Of a stretch of 64,000 bases of DNA, positions 11,313-23,100 are shown piece after piece. Made by a program: the position numbers and the translations under genes. Positions within the stretch are counted from its first letter, which is position 1. Each line of letters starts with the position of its first letter. The notes under the pieces were generated by a model, which saw only the letters and a program-made list of their open reading frames with translations, was not told where the DNA came from and made no database searches. The DNA is from Clavaria fumosa (lineage: Eukaryota; Basidiomycota; Agaricomycetes; Agaricales; Clavariaceae), in NCBI GenBank assembly GCA_951802425.1, contig OX637797.1, positions 4,278,001 to 4,342,000 of the forward strand, read 5' to 3'.

Positions 11313-14028
11313 GATGGATGCACTTCGTTTCCCAAAATTGAATGGGCAGAACTACGCTAGTTGGGCCGTGTACATGCGCTCTACACTACAGTCCAAGTAT
11401 CTGTGGTCAGTAGTAAAAGGAAAAGAGGTTTGCCCGACAACCCCAGCCCAGACGTCCGACGAGACAAACACCCCTAGTACCGAAAACCTCGCATGAATCC
11501 AGACCCTCATTGATGAATGGGAGTCCAAGGACGAGGCTGCCCAAGGATTGATGTATAGCTCAAGCGACGAGTCGCAGTGGCCGCACGTTGCGGACTGCAA
11601 AACTGCAATGGAGATGTGGAATGCCTGGAAGCAGGTACACCAAACGAACCAGCAGTCCATTAACGTCTTCTACCACATCAAAGAGTTGTACACACGAAAA
11701 TATGAGGACAGAACGTCTATGACCAATCACATCGCCGCTATGCTTAGTCTGCGCCAGCGTATCATCAGTGCTGGAGGAACCATCGACGATCTTCAGGTCG
11801 CTCAGGCGTTGATTCTGTCCCTGCCTGAGACACCTAGCTGGGAGATCATTACTGTGCAGCTTATCCATGCAGAGAAACTCACCTTGGATGCTGTTAGCAC
11901 GAGATTGCAGGCAGAAGCAAACCGCCGCCTTCACGACAAAACTGGAGGACAGACAGCCTTGCAGGCGACGTCGAAGGGAAGGAGAGGTCGCAGCGGGAAT
12001 CCCAATCGCGATTCCAACACAGAAGGAGGTCAGAAACAGACTAGGCACGGCCCCCAACCCGACAACGAATGTAGATACTGCAAAGGCAAAGGCCACTGGG
12101 CAAATCAATGTCCACGACGAGAAGGAGATGAAAAGGGGATGAACACACGCTACGATTCAGCCAACACCGCGGTCGATGATCTGCAGGACTTGGGAGCCCG
12201 CGAAGTTGGACGGGTGTTTCTTGCTGCGGGACCGCGTACCAGCGCAGGCGTTATTCTCGATTGTGGAGCCACCGCTCACATGTTCTGGGATAAGTCATTC
12301 CTCGTAACTTATGCCCTTTCAACGAATCAGAAGATTTCTGTTGGCGATGCACGAGACATACCGGTCGACGGTGTCGGAAGTATCTGGCTACGAGTCAAGC
12401 TCCCAAATGGGTACTGAACGGTTACACTCCACGGGGTCATGCACGCATCGGGACTCGCTATGAACTTGGTCAGTCTTAGTGCGCTTCAAAAGGAAGGAGC
12501 ACAATACTGCAGTACGGCCAATGGCCTAGTTGTCACCTTGGATGACAAGGAACTCATGCATGGGAGCCTGAGCGAGGGACTTTATCGGATCGATTGCACA
12601 CCCACGGGGACTCAGGCTGCCTACGAAGCATCGTCCGGTGTGAGTTTGAGGGTTTGGCATCGATGGATGGGCCACCTGCACCTCGATGCGATTCATGAAT
12701 TGTCCAGGAAAGGAATGGTGAGAGGACTCACCATCTCATCTAGTGACCACGACCGTGTGTGCGAAGGCTGCGCAGTCGGAAAATCCCATCGTCTACCACT
12801 CCCAAAAGAAAGTGAAAGGCGCTACGAGCGTATGGGACTCGTTGTTGCTGACCTTACTGGCCCTATGTCTGTCAAAACCTGGTCTGGGATGTCATACGCA
12901 CTCATAGTGGTGGAGGTCAGCTCACGATTCGGAGTTGCCCGTCTCCTACGCTCAAAGGACGAGGCCCCCAACGCACTAAAAGAGGTAATTGCAATGTTAG
13001 AAACTCAATCAGGGCAGAAATTAAAGAAATTGCATACCGATAACGGAACCGAACTAGTCAACAGCAAAGTGGACGACCTCTGTAAACGGAACGGAATCAT
13101 ACACGAGACCACAGTTCCCTATGGCCCTGAACAGAATGGAATAGCTGAGCGGTTTATTGCGACATATTTCGAAATGGTTAGATGCATGCTTCATTCATCG
13201 GGGATGGACTTACGTTATTGGGGGGAGTCTTTCATGTACTCAGTGCATATCAGAAACCTTTCCCCGACATCGTCGTTGTCCGGGATGGTCCCCTATCAGG
13301 CCTGGACAGGCCGGAAGCCCGACATATCGCACTTAAGGGTCTTCGGATCCATCACATATGTTAACATCCCGAAGAAAATCCGTGGTGGAAAGTTGGAAGT
13401 GACATCGGCAAAATGTTCTCTATTAGGTTGGTGGGCCGATGAAACAAAAGGTTATCGTCTGGAGGAATTGGAAACAGGAAAGTTGCTCACCTCTAGAGAT
13501 GTTCGCTTTGTCGAAGATATGCACCCCAGCAACGAGTCCACAGTCGAAGGGGATCCTCCAGGCTTACCTAGACCTCAACCGACAATGACGACTGATCCTC
13601 AGACGCAGACATCACCCGACAAACTCACCCCGACGCACTATGACGATGAATCAGTGATGATCAAAACAGTGGGAGAAGGAGTCACCCCTACACAGACACC
13701 CCACCCTCAAAGGAACCTTCCCACCGACTACGGCATTCACCTGTGCAATTCGGGGAGGAAGCTACTGCAGAAGAAATCGAGAGGGCTGTGGAAGACGGCA
13801 ATGAGCAAGCGTTTATGGCCATAAACAGTGAGCCACGCACTTACAAAGAGGCCATGCGCACTGCGCAGGCCAAGGAGTGGGAGAAGGCGGTCTCCACCGA
13901 GCTCAAGCAGCTACGAACATCCGGTACCTTCAAGTGGGTTCCGAAGGTCCCAGATGGGCGGAAGGCCATTGGAAGTTGCATTGTCTTTCAGACCAAGAGG
14001 AACGGAGATGGGAAGGTCGTCAGATATA
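11313..14028 (+). pseudogene. Copia gag-PR-IN (outer element), disrupted
   Basis: The start at 11313 is chosen by alignment with the inner element (MDALRFPKLNGQNYASW). Gag ends in a CCHC knuckle, CRYCKGKGHWANQC. Protease has LDCGATAHM. The integrase zinc region has the form H...H...CEGC, and the catalytic acid positions are VADLTGP, HTDNGTE and PEQNGIAE. In-frame TGA codons lie at 11494 and 12415, and a frameshift lies near 13735. After it the N-terminal part of the RT region (RFGEEAT-like, then WVPKVP...GSCIVFQTK) continues to the nested insertion. Both stops sit where the sister copy suggests an arginine (CGA-type) codon. Confidence 0.88.
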
Positions 14029-14363
14029 TTTCAACAGCGCAGGTGCACCAGCGACAAAGCTGGAGTTCACGCGGTAAGAGAGAGAACGCATGTATTAGTA
14101 TAGAATAAGTTATAGGGTAGACAGAATAACTGACCTGGAGTTCACGCGGTAAGAGAGAGAACGCGTGAACTCCTACGGAACGAATCAACTGTATAAGTAC
14201 TACTATGGGTAAACTATGGTTCATTGTTCATAAGAAACAAAGGAAGAACGAAGGAGGAAGGGTGGCACTACGATGCGGCGCATCGTGTGCCGCTGTTCTC
14301 TGTAGCGAGCCGAGCCGAGACGAATAGGTAGCGGTGCGACGGCGAAGCGTACTCACTTCGTCA
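14029..14363 (-). repeat. 3' LTR of inner Copia
   Basis: 335 bp, nearly identical to 18509-18844. On the minus strand it starts TGACGAAGTGAG and ends GCGCTGTTGAAA. It contains the paired GTTCTCTCTCTTACC...GTGAACTCCAG repeats. Confidence 0.92.
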
Positions 14364-14381
14364 CTCCCACTCGTCGAGCCG

Positions 14382-17300
14382 TCACTCTTCAATGACCCCG
14401 ATTGCGGTACGAAACCGCTCGAACAAATCTTGTGGGAGCAGTTTTGTAAGGATGTCCATGATCATTCTCGTCATTGGACAATACTTAAACAAAATTTCAT
14501 TGTTGGCAATCCGTTCGCAAAGGAAGTGGTGGCGGATATCGATGTGTTTCGCTCGCGAATGGGCCACAGGGTTTTTCACAAGTGCAATACAGCCCTGGTT
14601 GTCGGCGTTGATGACGTAGCGGTATGCTGGGGGAATCCTAGATCAGAAAGTAAAGAGCGCAGCCAGATGGCCTCTTTAGTCGCATTCGCCAATGCCATGT
14701 ACTCAGCTTCCACGGTGGACAACGCAATGGTAGGCTGCTTCTTCGAGGACCACGAAATCGTTCCACCAGCGACGTCAAAGATAAATCCCGCGACGGACCG
14801 TCGGTCAGCGAGGTCTTGGGCCCAGTCAGAATCCGTCCAGCCGACGAGGTCGACACCGTCGTTTTTGCCACCCAAGACAAGGCCGAAGTCGATCGTACCT
14901 TTGAGATAACGCAGGATGCGTTTCAGGGTGACAAGGTGCGATTTACCAGGATTCATCCCAAACTGTGCACAAGTATTCGTCGCATACTGAATGTCCGGGC
15001 GGGTCTGTGTAGCATAGAGGATACCTCCGAGACACTCTAGGTAGTTGAGGCCTGTGGCGAATTCGTTGTACGATGCACGGTCAACATCAGAGGTGGGGCA
15101 ATTGTTGGCGGATATTTGTTCCTTGATGGTTGCTGGCGTAGCAACGGGTGTGGCACCATCCATGTGGTAGCGTGTGAGCAGAACTTGGATATAAGCGGAT
15201 TGGTCCAATATCGGATCGTTCGGCTTGTACGGTCCCGTTGGACCCTGATTCCCAAGATGTGTTTCAGTTCGCCCAAATCAGTAATCTGAAACGCTTTCCC
15301 AAGCTCCTCCTTGAACCATCTCATGCTGTTCATCTCCACTGCGGTGACTACCATGTCATCCATGTATACCAGCACTAACACCTCTACGCTCCTTTCCTTT
15401 CGTCGGACATAGAGACAGTCGTCGGCGGGGCTGCTGGAGAAGCCCAGTCGTCCCATCGTCTCTCCCAACTTCACTTTCCACTGCCTACCGGCTTGCTTGA
15501 GACTGTAAAGTGGCCTCTTGAGTCTCCAAACTCGCTTATCGTCATTGTTGGTACGTGCTCTGTCCGGTGGTTCCAGATATATTTCCTCTTCTAAGTCTCC
15601 TCTTAGGTACACTCCCACGACGTCGACTTGATGAAGAAACCAATCTTTGCGTGCGGCCATCGACAGGAGAGCTCGTAGGGTGGTCAGACGTGCGACGGAT
15701 GCAAAGGTCGCGGTGAAGTCCTGGCCCGGTATCTGTGAGTAACCTTTAGCTACCACCCTAGCCTTGTGTCTGACAATCTTTCCGTTGCCATCACGTTTGG
15801 TCTGGAAGACGATGCGGCTCCCTATCGTTTTTCGTCCTGCAGGGACCTTCGGCACCCACTCGAACGTTCCAGAGGTGCGTAGCTGCTCAAGTTCCGCAGC
15901 TACGGCCTTCTCCCACTCCTTCGCATGCGCCGAGCGCATCGCTTCTCGGTACGTTCGCGGGTCCCCATCCCTCACAACAAAAACGTGCTGATGTCCTCCT
16001 CTGACAGCTTCTTCAACTTCTTCGGTTGTGGCCTCTTCTCCAAATCGTGCAGGCAGTCGTCGTACACGAGTGGAACGCTCTCGAAGGGGTGCAGGATCAG
16101 TGCGTGGTAATGCAGGTGAGTTACCTCCCACTGGTTCAAGCATCTCTGATCTTTCTTCGTCCTCTATAGTACTGTCATCGTCTCGGCGAACTCCCAGCAG
16201 ATCTGAGGCCCCCGTCGACGGGCGCTCCGCTTTGTTCTCGATAATGGCAACGTCCGTTGGCCTGTCGTCCTCGATAACACGTACATCCCTTGCAGTTATT
16301 AGCTTCTTTGTTTCTATATCCTCAAGGCGATATCCTTTAGTCTCGTCAGCCCACCACCCCAGTAGGCGACATTTCACTGCCGTTGCTTCGAGTTTCCCCC
16401 CTCGCACCTTCTTCGGGATGTTCGCATATGCGGTCGATCCGAAGATTCGTAGGTGCGAGACGTCTGGTTTCCGCTTGGTCCATGCCTCGTAGGGAACTTT
16501 GTCGGCCATAGCGGCTGTCGGGGAGAGGTTTCTGAGGTGTACGGCGTACATCAGTGCTTCCCCCCAGTACCATGAGTCCATACTATTTGAATGTAGCATG
16601 CATCTAACCATTTCAAAACATGTAGCCATAAACCTTTCGACAATACCGTTCTGTTCTGGGCTGTACAGGACAGTCGTCTCGTGGCGGATGCCGTTGCGAC
16701 GGCAGAGGTCTTCTACCTTGTCGTTGACGAGTTCCGTGCCATTGTCAGTGCGTAGTCGTTTCAATTTCTGTCCAGATTGCCTCTCTAACATTGCGATTAC
16801 GTCCCTTAGCTCTCCGGGCGCCTCGTCTTTGGTCTTCAAAAGGCGTGCGATGCCGAATCTCGTGCTGACTTCGACAGTGACGAGGGCATAACGCATCCCT
16901 GTCCATGTTTCGACGGCCATAGGCCCAGTTAAGTCCGCAACTGCCAATTCCATCAGCTCATAACGTGTTTCGCTCCGTTTTGGGAACAGCAAGCGGTGTG
17001 ACTTTCCAAGAGCGCACCCCTCGCACACACGGTCGTGATCACTAGATGAAATCGTAAGTCCCTTTACCAGCTTCTTTCGAACGAGTTCACGTATCGCCTC
17101 GAGGTGTAGATGTCCCATACGTCGGTGCCAGGTCCGCATACTGGCGCCGGAAGATACCTCGTAGGCGGCTGGGGCCTCGGCGCGAGTGCAGTCGACGCGG
17201 TAAAGTCCCCTCACCAGCTCTCCGTGCAGAATCTCATCTTCTCCCAGCAATACTACCAGTCCACCAGTTGTACTTCGGTAAGACACTCCATCGTCCTGAA

Positions 17301-17625
17301 GCGCACCAAGACTAATCAGGTTCATAGCAAGTTTTGGGACATGCATGACGCCGTGCAGTGTCGTCGTACGGTGTCCGCTGGGGACTCTAACCCTCAGCCA
17401 GACGCATCCGTATCCTGCAACAGGTATGTCGCGAGCATCTCCGACCGATACCATATGACCACTTATTCGCTTGTAGGATGCGAATAGTGATCTGTCGCAG
17501 AACATGTGGGCCGTTGCCCCACAATCAAGAATCACGCCGGCGTTGAGGCAGGGCTTCGTAGCCATGTAAACGGAGCCAGCTTCTCGTGCGACGCCGTCCG
17601 GATGGTCGCACGTCACTGCGTGCAC
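14382..17625 (-). pseudogene. Copia pol (inner element): PR-IN-RT-RNase H with two frameshifts
   Basis: From 17625 leftward: protease LDCGATAHM, the integrase zinc region with CEGCALGKSH, catalytic positions VADLTGP, RTDNGTE and PEQNGIVE, then RT with YMDDM and an RNase H domain (TDSDWAQD, STVEAEYMA). A two-base insertion near 15208-15211, judged against the outer copy, shifts frame in late RT. A second frameshift near 14640 breaks RNase H, whose end (SRAKHIDIRHHF) is in another frame and stops at 14382. The integrase and most of RT remain open over more than 800 codons, so decay is recent. Confidence 0.92.
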
Positions 17626-17627
17626 GG

Positions 17628-18468
17628 ATACTCGTCCATGTGAGTGTCCTTGTTTGTTATCGTCCTGTTCAGCGTTCGGACACTGATTCCCCCAATGACC
17701 AGTCTCTTTGCACTTCCAGCAGACGTCGTCGGGTTGCGGACCACGGCCACGCTTGGCCTTCGCTCGGTTTTGCTTTTCTCTCAGTCCGTTACCCTTCTTG
17801 CCTTTCCCCGACGCCTGAAGAGCGGTTTGGCTTCTGCCAGGCTTCTCTCGTGCGCATCAGTTGGCCTCCGTCTGGAGCTTTGTGCTTACTATATCAGAGG
17901 TAAGCACCTTGATGTCAAACAACTGTATTTTGATCATCTCCCAGGATGAAGTCTTCGGTAACGACAAGCTCATCGCGTGGGCTATGTGTAGATCGTCGAG
18001 CACTTCGCCGGCCTGGACTATTCGATGTCGGATGTCGAGGATAGCGGCTATGTGGTCGGCCATCGGTGTGCCGTCCACATATTTCCATGTGTACAGCTCC
18101 TCAAAGAAATAGTGCATGTTGATTAGTTGCTGGTTCATCTGGTGCACTTGTTTCCATATGTTCCAGTTCCACATGTCTTTTGACATTTCACAGCTTGTGA
18201 CGTGTGGCCACTGAGATTCGTCGGTCGCGCTGCGCATCAAGCCTTGTGCGGCACCGTCGCGAGTTACCCAGTCGAGGTACTCGCGCAGCTTTGTCCGATA
18301 GTCCTCGGTTGGTGCGGTTTCCGGTGATGGGTCAGCTGGTTTGGCGGGGCAGATCTCAACGCCGGTTACGACTAACCATAGGTACTTGGCCTGCAGCACG
18401 GACTGCATATGTATGGACCAGTTCGCGTAGTTTTGCCCATTCAACTTTGGAAATCTAAAAGCGTCCAT
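17628..18468 (-). pseudogene. Copia gag (inner element), one TGA
   Basis: Starts MDAFRFPKLNGQNYANW at 18468, equivalent to the outer gag. The frame closes at a TGA (17857-17859) after QTEAN, where the outer copy reads QAEANRR. Beyond the stop, a CCHC knuckle CWKCKETGHWGNQC is still encoded near 17675-17720 before the protease region. Confidence 0.85.
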
Positions 18469-18496
18469 TGTAGCCGAATCCAGCTGACCGTTGCCG

Positions 18497-18508
18497 GGTC
18501 TCATAATC
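18497..18508 (-). promoter_or_regulatory. Primer-binding site of inner Copia
   Basis: Minus-strand GATTATGAGACC lies immediately next to the 5' LTR (18509-18844), identical to the outer element's site. This fixes the LTR boundary. Confidence 0.72.
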
Positions 18509-18844
18509 TTTCAACAGCGCAGGTGCACCAGCGACAAAGCTGGAGTTCACGTGGTAAGAGAGAGAACGTGTGTATTAGTATAGAATAAGTTATAGGGTAG
18601 ACAGAATAACTGACCTGGAGTTCATGCGGTAAGAGAGAGAACACGTGAACTCCTACAGGAACGAATCAACTGTATAAGTACTACTACAGGTAAACTACAG
18701 TTCATTGTTCATAAGAAACAAAGGAAGAACGAAGGAGGAAGGGTGGCACTACGATGCGGCGCATCGTGTGCCGCCGTTCTCTGTAGCGAGCCGAGCTGAG
18801 ACGAATAGGTAGCGGTGCGACGGCGAAGCGTACTCACTTCGTCA
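18509..18844 (-). repeat. 5' LTR of inner Copia
   Basis: 336 bp, the direct-repeat partner of 14029-14363, differing at a small number of positions. Several of the differences are CG in one copy and TG/CA in the other (GTTCACGCGG versus GTTCACGTGG). Confidence 0.92.
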
Positions 18845-18849
18845 ATATA

Positions 18850-19783
18850 AGGCAAGAGTCGTTGCGAAAGGCTACTCACAAGTTCCAGGCCAGGATTTCG
18901 AAGCCACCTTCGCATCCGTCGCATGTCTAACGACGCTCCGAACCCTCTTGGCCATGGCAGCACGAGAGAACTGGGTCGTCCACCAAGTTGACGTTGTTGG
19001 AGTGTACCTGCGGGGTGACCTCAATGAAGAAATTTACCTAGAACTGCCTGAAGGTGCAAGTACGAATGAAAATGACAGGCATGTATGGCGACTTCGCAGG
19101 CCACTCTACGGCCTGAAGCAAGCCGGAAGACAATGGAAGTTGAAGTTGGGGGAGATGATGAAGCAGCTAGGATTTACCAGCAGCCCCGCTGATGACTGCT
19201 TATACGTGAGATGTGTGGAGAAGGGAGCGGAGGTGTTGGTACTGGTTTATGTTGATGACATGGCTGTGGCAGCAACGGACGTCCGCAGTGTGGAGTGGTT
19301 CAAGGCAGAGCTTGGGAAAATGTTTCAAATTATTGATTTGGGAGAGCTGAAACACATACTAGGAATCCGGATCAAACATGACCACACTGCTCGAACGATC
19401 CGATTGGACCAGTCGGCTTATATTCAGGTACTACTCACATGCTTTGGCATGGAAAATTCCACACCTGTAGCAACGCCTGCTGCTGTCAAGGAACGACTTA
19501 CTGCTTCTGATTGCCCACTTTCTGAGGCCGACCACTCATCGTATGACCGCTTCGCAGGGGACTTTGGGTACCTCGAATGCCTGGGAGGCATCCTCTATGC
19601 AACTCACACCAGACCAGACATCCAGTACACGACGAATGCCTGTGCACAATTCGGAGCTAATCCTGGGAGGCCACACCTCATTGCACTGAAGAGGATTCTC
19701 CGTTACTTGAAGGGTACAATTAATCATGGCCTTGTCCTAGGTGGCAGAGGTGACGGTATCGATCTTGTAGGGTGGACTGACTC
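18850..19783 (+). pseudogene. Copia reverse transcriptase (outer element), continuation after the nested insert
   Basis: Continues the outer pol as KARVVAKGYSQVPGQDF, then the RT signature FASVACLTTLR, the YVDDM active site and the RARPDIQY-like region (HTRPDIQYTTNACAQF). The open frame is uninterrupted up to LVGWTDS, where RNase H begins. There the sequence jumps to inverted LTR at a GACTCAAACAGC junction, so RNase H is lost. Confidence 0.9.
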
Positions 19784-19901
19784 AAACAGCAAAAGGAGTC
19801 CATCAACAGCGGGAGGCAAACCGACAGTCACGAGGCGTGGATCCAGCTGGGCGGGAGTGCGGATCCGGTCGAGTATGGGCGAGGCATATGTTCATCGTCA
19901 A
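19784..19901 (-). repeat. Inverted partial Copia LTR
   Basis: Reverse complement of 10985-11102 with few differences. It ends TTCATCGTCA, the terminal TG...-type end of the outer LTR. It replaces the missing 3' end of the outer element in the wrong orientation for a normal 3' LTR. Confidence 0.85.
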
Positions 19902-20116
19902 ATGGGAGTGAAGTGACTGCTGATAGGGCTGAGTGGGCATGTTGTGAGACTGCAGCCAAATCGGGGAAATTATGTAAGCGGGCGCCTTTACTGCCGCGCG
20001 TCTAATCCCACACTCAGCTGTCGTGGCTGAGTATCTTAACAGTCCTTACAGCTTTTTTCCAACTCATCCACTCGCTGCAAAACTTCTTGCCATACATACT
20101 GCGTCGCTCAACAGCG
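19902..20116 (+). promoter_or_regulatory. Probable upstream region of the CRN-kinase gene
   Basis: About 215 bp of CpG-containing sequence with pyrimidine-rich stretches (CTTTTTTCC near 20050) before the chosen ATG. No clear TATA box. A Copia remnant ends immediately upstream, so the native promoter may be truncated or supplied by repeat sequence. Confidence 0.35.
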
Positions 20117-23100
20117 ATGAGCACAATGTCTCGCCGTTTCAAAAAGCTCGTGAATAGAGTTGAGACTCAGTCATTGGCTACTCCGACCGAGACGTCCACC
20201 ATCAATCCTGCTGCCCCAATGCCCGAAGCCACAGAGCCAGTCAGTACACAACTATTATTTTCTTATCTAACATTAATCCTTTGGCCAAAGCGGGTTATTA
20301 GCCTTTGGTGTCTCGTTGATACCGATGCTACGCCATTCAAAGTCAAGCCGCCTGACAATGCCGATGTTATGGACTTGAAGGAGCTCATCAAGGAGAAGAA
20401 GAGACCCGAACTCGATCACCTTGCCGCCGATACGCTCACCCTCAGGAAGGTAAGCACATTGTGAATAGCGACATCGATCGCGGGGCTTATACTGTTGTTG
20501 CAGCTCAATCTCGATGTAGCAGAACATGTGGACCCCGATGACACTCTGGCACGGCGCATACAGTCACGCGGTGCTGACACTTCCACATTTACAACGAGGC
20601 TGAGCAGTGGAATGAAACTATCGGCCATCCTTCCTCAACTTCCTCCGGAGGATTGTCTCCACATCATCGTGCAGCTACCGACGGGTAAGTGCGGTGGTTG
20701 TGTTGTATGAGCAAAACTGACGATATTTTGCATGGCCACCCTCAATTGACATTGCTTCCCTCGCCGCCGCTCCGATGTTGGTTCGTCACCATGTCTACTT
20801 CCCCTCCTCTTCTTTTCCCCCTATACTTCATCCGCTTCTCGCTACCTCTTAATTTCCTCAATCACAACAAATTTGCTATCACCCTGTCCTGTTCCCCACC
20901 CAATCTCTCTTGCATGACCCCTCCACTTTACTCGCTATCGCATTCGCCATTTGATCATCTCATGTCCTGCTATCTCATGCTCTCGTTCTTCCACCCCTCT
21001 CCCATTCTGATATTTCCTTTCTTTGTGCCCCGTCATATGTCATTCTCTTTTCGCTCACTGACATTCGTCTCGTGCCGCGCATCTGGCCCGTCATCATGGT
21101 CGTTTCTCGCTTCCGCCTTTATTTTCTGATCCCATTGCTACGTGTTGTACAGTTGCAGGTTAGTATCATTTGATGGCGACGTTGATTGCGCTTTACTGAC
21201 AGCATCTTTCGTGTCCTTGTATGCCAGACTCTCTTGCAATGTCACAGGATCCTGAATATGTCGAGACTGCTGGGTTTTTCCCTTTCGTAACGTTCCAAGC
21301 GCTTAGACGGGGAGACTTTGGAGGTGTCGAGAACCTCCAAACCAATGAAATTGCCAAGTTGCAAGATGCCGAGCCCCCTTATCTCACCATGTTCAAAATG
21401 AAGCTGAAGCAGAAGCGATTGATCCCGTCTGACTTTGTGAGAATCCTTGCATTTGCATTGGTTAGCAACTAAACACCGTCATAGGATACTAGTTTTCTCC
21501 AAGGCAAACTTGGCGCAGAGTTTGATACGTATTTCGAAGCAAACCCCAGTCAACCCGATGACCATGCGGCGCACGATCGACAGGTCGGCGAGGTTGAATT
21601 TTATCACCATCACTTTTCGTTTTTAAACAAAGGGTGGGAAACGAGAGCGGACAAAGTTCATGAAGGCCATGCATACTTCGACCTTGCTCAGCTGGCATGG
21701 TACTTTGAGAGAAGTCTTGCTGGTGCAAAATGCGGATTGTTCGTGTTCCCCTTTTGACTTTTATTTCGCAAGCTGATGATGTCGCAGTGGTGCTGCCTGG
21801 CCGTTAACCCTTGTCGCTGAAGTCAAGCCTGAGGGCAAAAAGTATCGTTATACACCGAGAAGCGATTTTCATCTAGCCATCCATCGTATTCCATTGTTGG
21901 TTTCCGAAGTCCTATCGAACCCGAATCAAAGCGATCGGTATCGAATGCTTCTTCAGGCATCTTGTGCTGCCCGACTTGGGAACTCATTACGCCCTGAAGG
22001 CGCCGACCCTCTTATTGTCATGGCCCTCTATCTTGACAATGCCTTCCAGGTTGACCAATACTTGCTTTACCAGCCTGATCGATTGCGTCCCCAAGTAAGC
22101 ATGAACCTCTACATGATCTCAGATTCTCAACTGCAATGCTAGGTTTTCTATGTTGTAAAAAGCTTTAGATTGGGCTTCCCGCTTCAGTTGTTTGAGTTCA
22201 TATTTGAGCTCTACAACTTCGTCGGGATAGCCAGAGAGGCTTCGGGTCATTTACGAGAGGTTGAGTCCCTGATCTCGAAGCTCCAACGCGTCACACAAAA
22301 TCAATATAAGACGGCGTTCACATCAAAGCGGAGGAGAGACACAGCATCTCAGCGCGAGGAAAGTCAGGGACGAGGGTCACGTCGCACGCTTCAGCATACA
22401 GAGGAGATCTACGACGCTCGCGAGGTTGTCAGCACACTTGCTAATGCAGGTTACGAACTACAGTCCAACCGCACTGACAATAACTGGGAACCATTAAACC
22501 AGGTGTGTCACCAGAAGTTTCTTTTCTGATAACAATGCTGATGGGGCTTGGGGGCCTGCAAGCTGCCTCCTGCAATGCGCTATGCCAGCCACTTGGGGAA
22601 GATGGCTGTTGTTGTAAAATTGCTCCGTCATGGTTCCAACGAGCTCCACATTCTCCAGTACCTCCACTCGTTCAAATCCCCGTCTAACCACACCGTTCCT
22701 CTACTTGACTCATTCCAATTTGAATCGGGATGCCTCCTTATGTTTCCTGAAGGAAACCGTCTTGACATCGGGCTCGACCTCGGCGACTTCGGCAACTCAG
22801 TCACGGATCTCATGCATCAGTTTGTGGAAGGTGTCGCATTTCTTCACCAACATGGTGTTGCCCACCTTGATATCAAGCCACAGAATGTGGTTGTCGGCCG
22901 AGGCCGCCAGTTGTGGCTCATTGACTTCGACATTTCTGTCTGCATTCAATCTGACAGTTCAACAATTGATTGGTGGTGTGGCACGCCGGGTTGGATGGCG
23001 CCCGAGATTGGCAAGAGGAATGGGTCAAGGCAACAATACAACCCCATCCATGCTGATCTATGGTCATGTGGCCTGGTGCTACGCTACCTCACAACACGCA

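Larger units (their letters stand above)
14029..18844 (-). mobile_element. Inner Ty1/Copia element, full-length (4816 bp)
   Basis: Has two LTRs (18509-18844 is 5', 14029-14363 is 3'), a primer-binding site, gag, pol and a polypurine GAGTGGGAG next to the 3' LTR, all on the minus strand. It is flanked by the TSD ATATA. It belongs to the same Copia family as the element it entered but is a divergent copy. A gag TGA and two pol frameshifts make it non-autonomous now. Confidence 0.95.
10986..19783 (+). mobile_element. Outer Ty1/Copia element, 3' truncated, split by a nested Copia
   Basis: Contains a 5' LTR, a primer-binding site, gag, protease, integrase and reverse transcriptase in Copia order (PR-IN-RT). 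The coding region is interrupted at 14028 by the element 14029-18844. After removing the insert and one ATATA duplication (14024-14028, 18845-18849) the frame reads KVVRYKARVVAKG, the expected Copia sequence. RNase H and the 3' LTR are missing; the sequence instead joins an inverted LTR fragment at 19784. It is dead: at least two TGA stops, one frameshift and the insertion. Confidence 0.92.

Noticed and set aside
20689..21129. 146-codon frame inside the CRN-kinase gene
   Set aside because: It lies within the predicted third intron, is leucine/serine/proline-rich from a pyrimidine-rich tract, and has no domain. The flanking exons join in frame without it.
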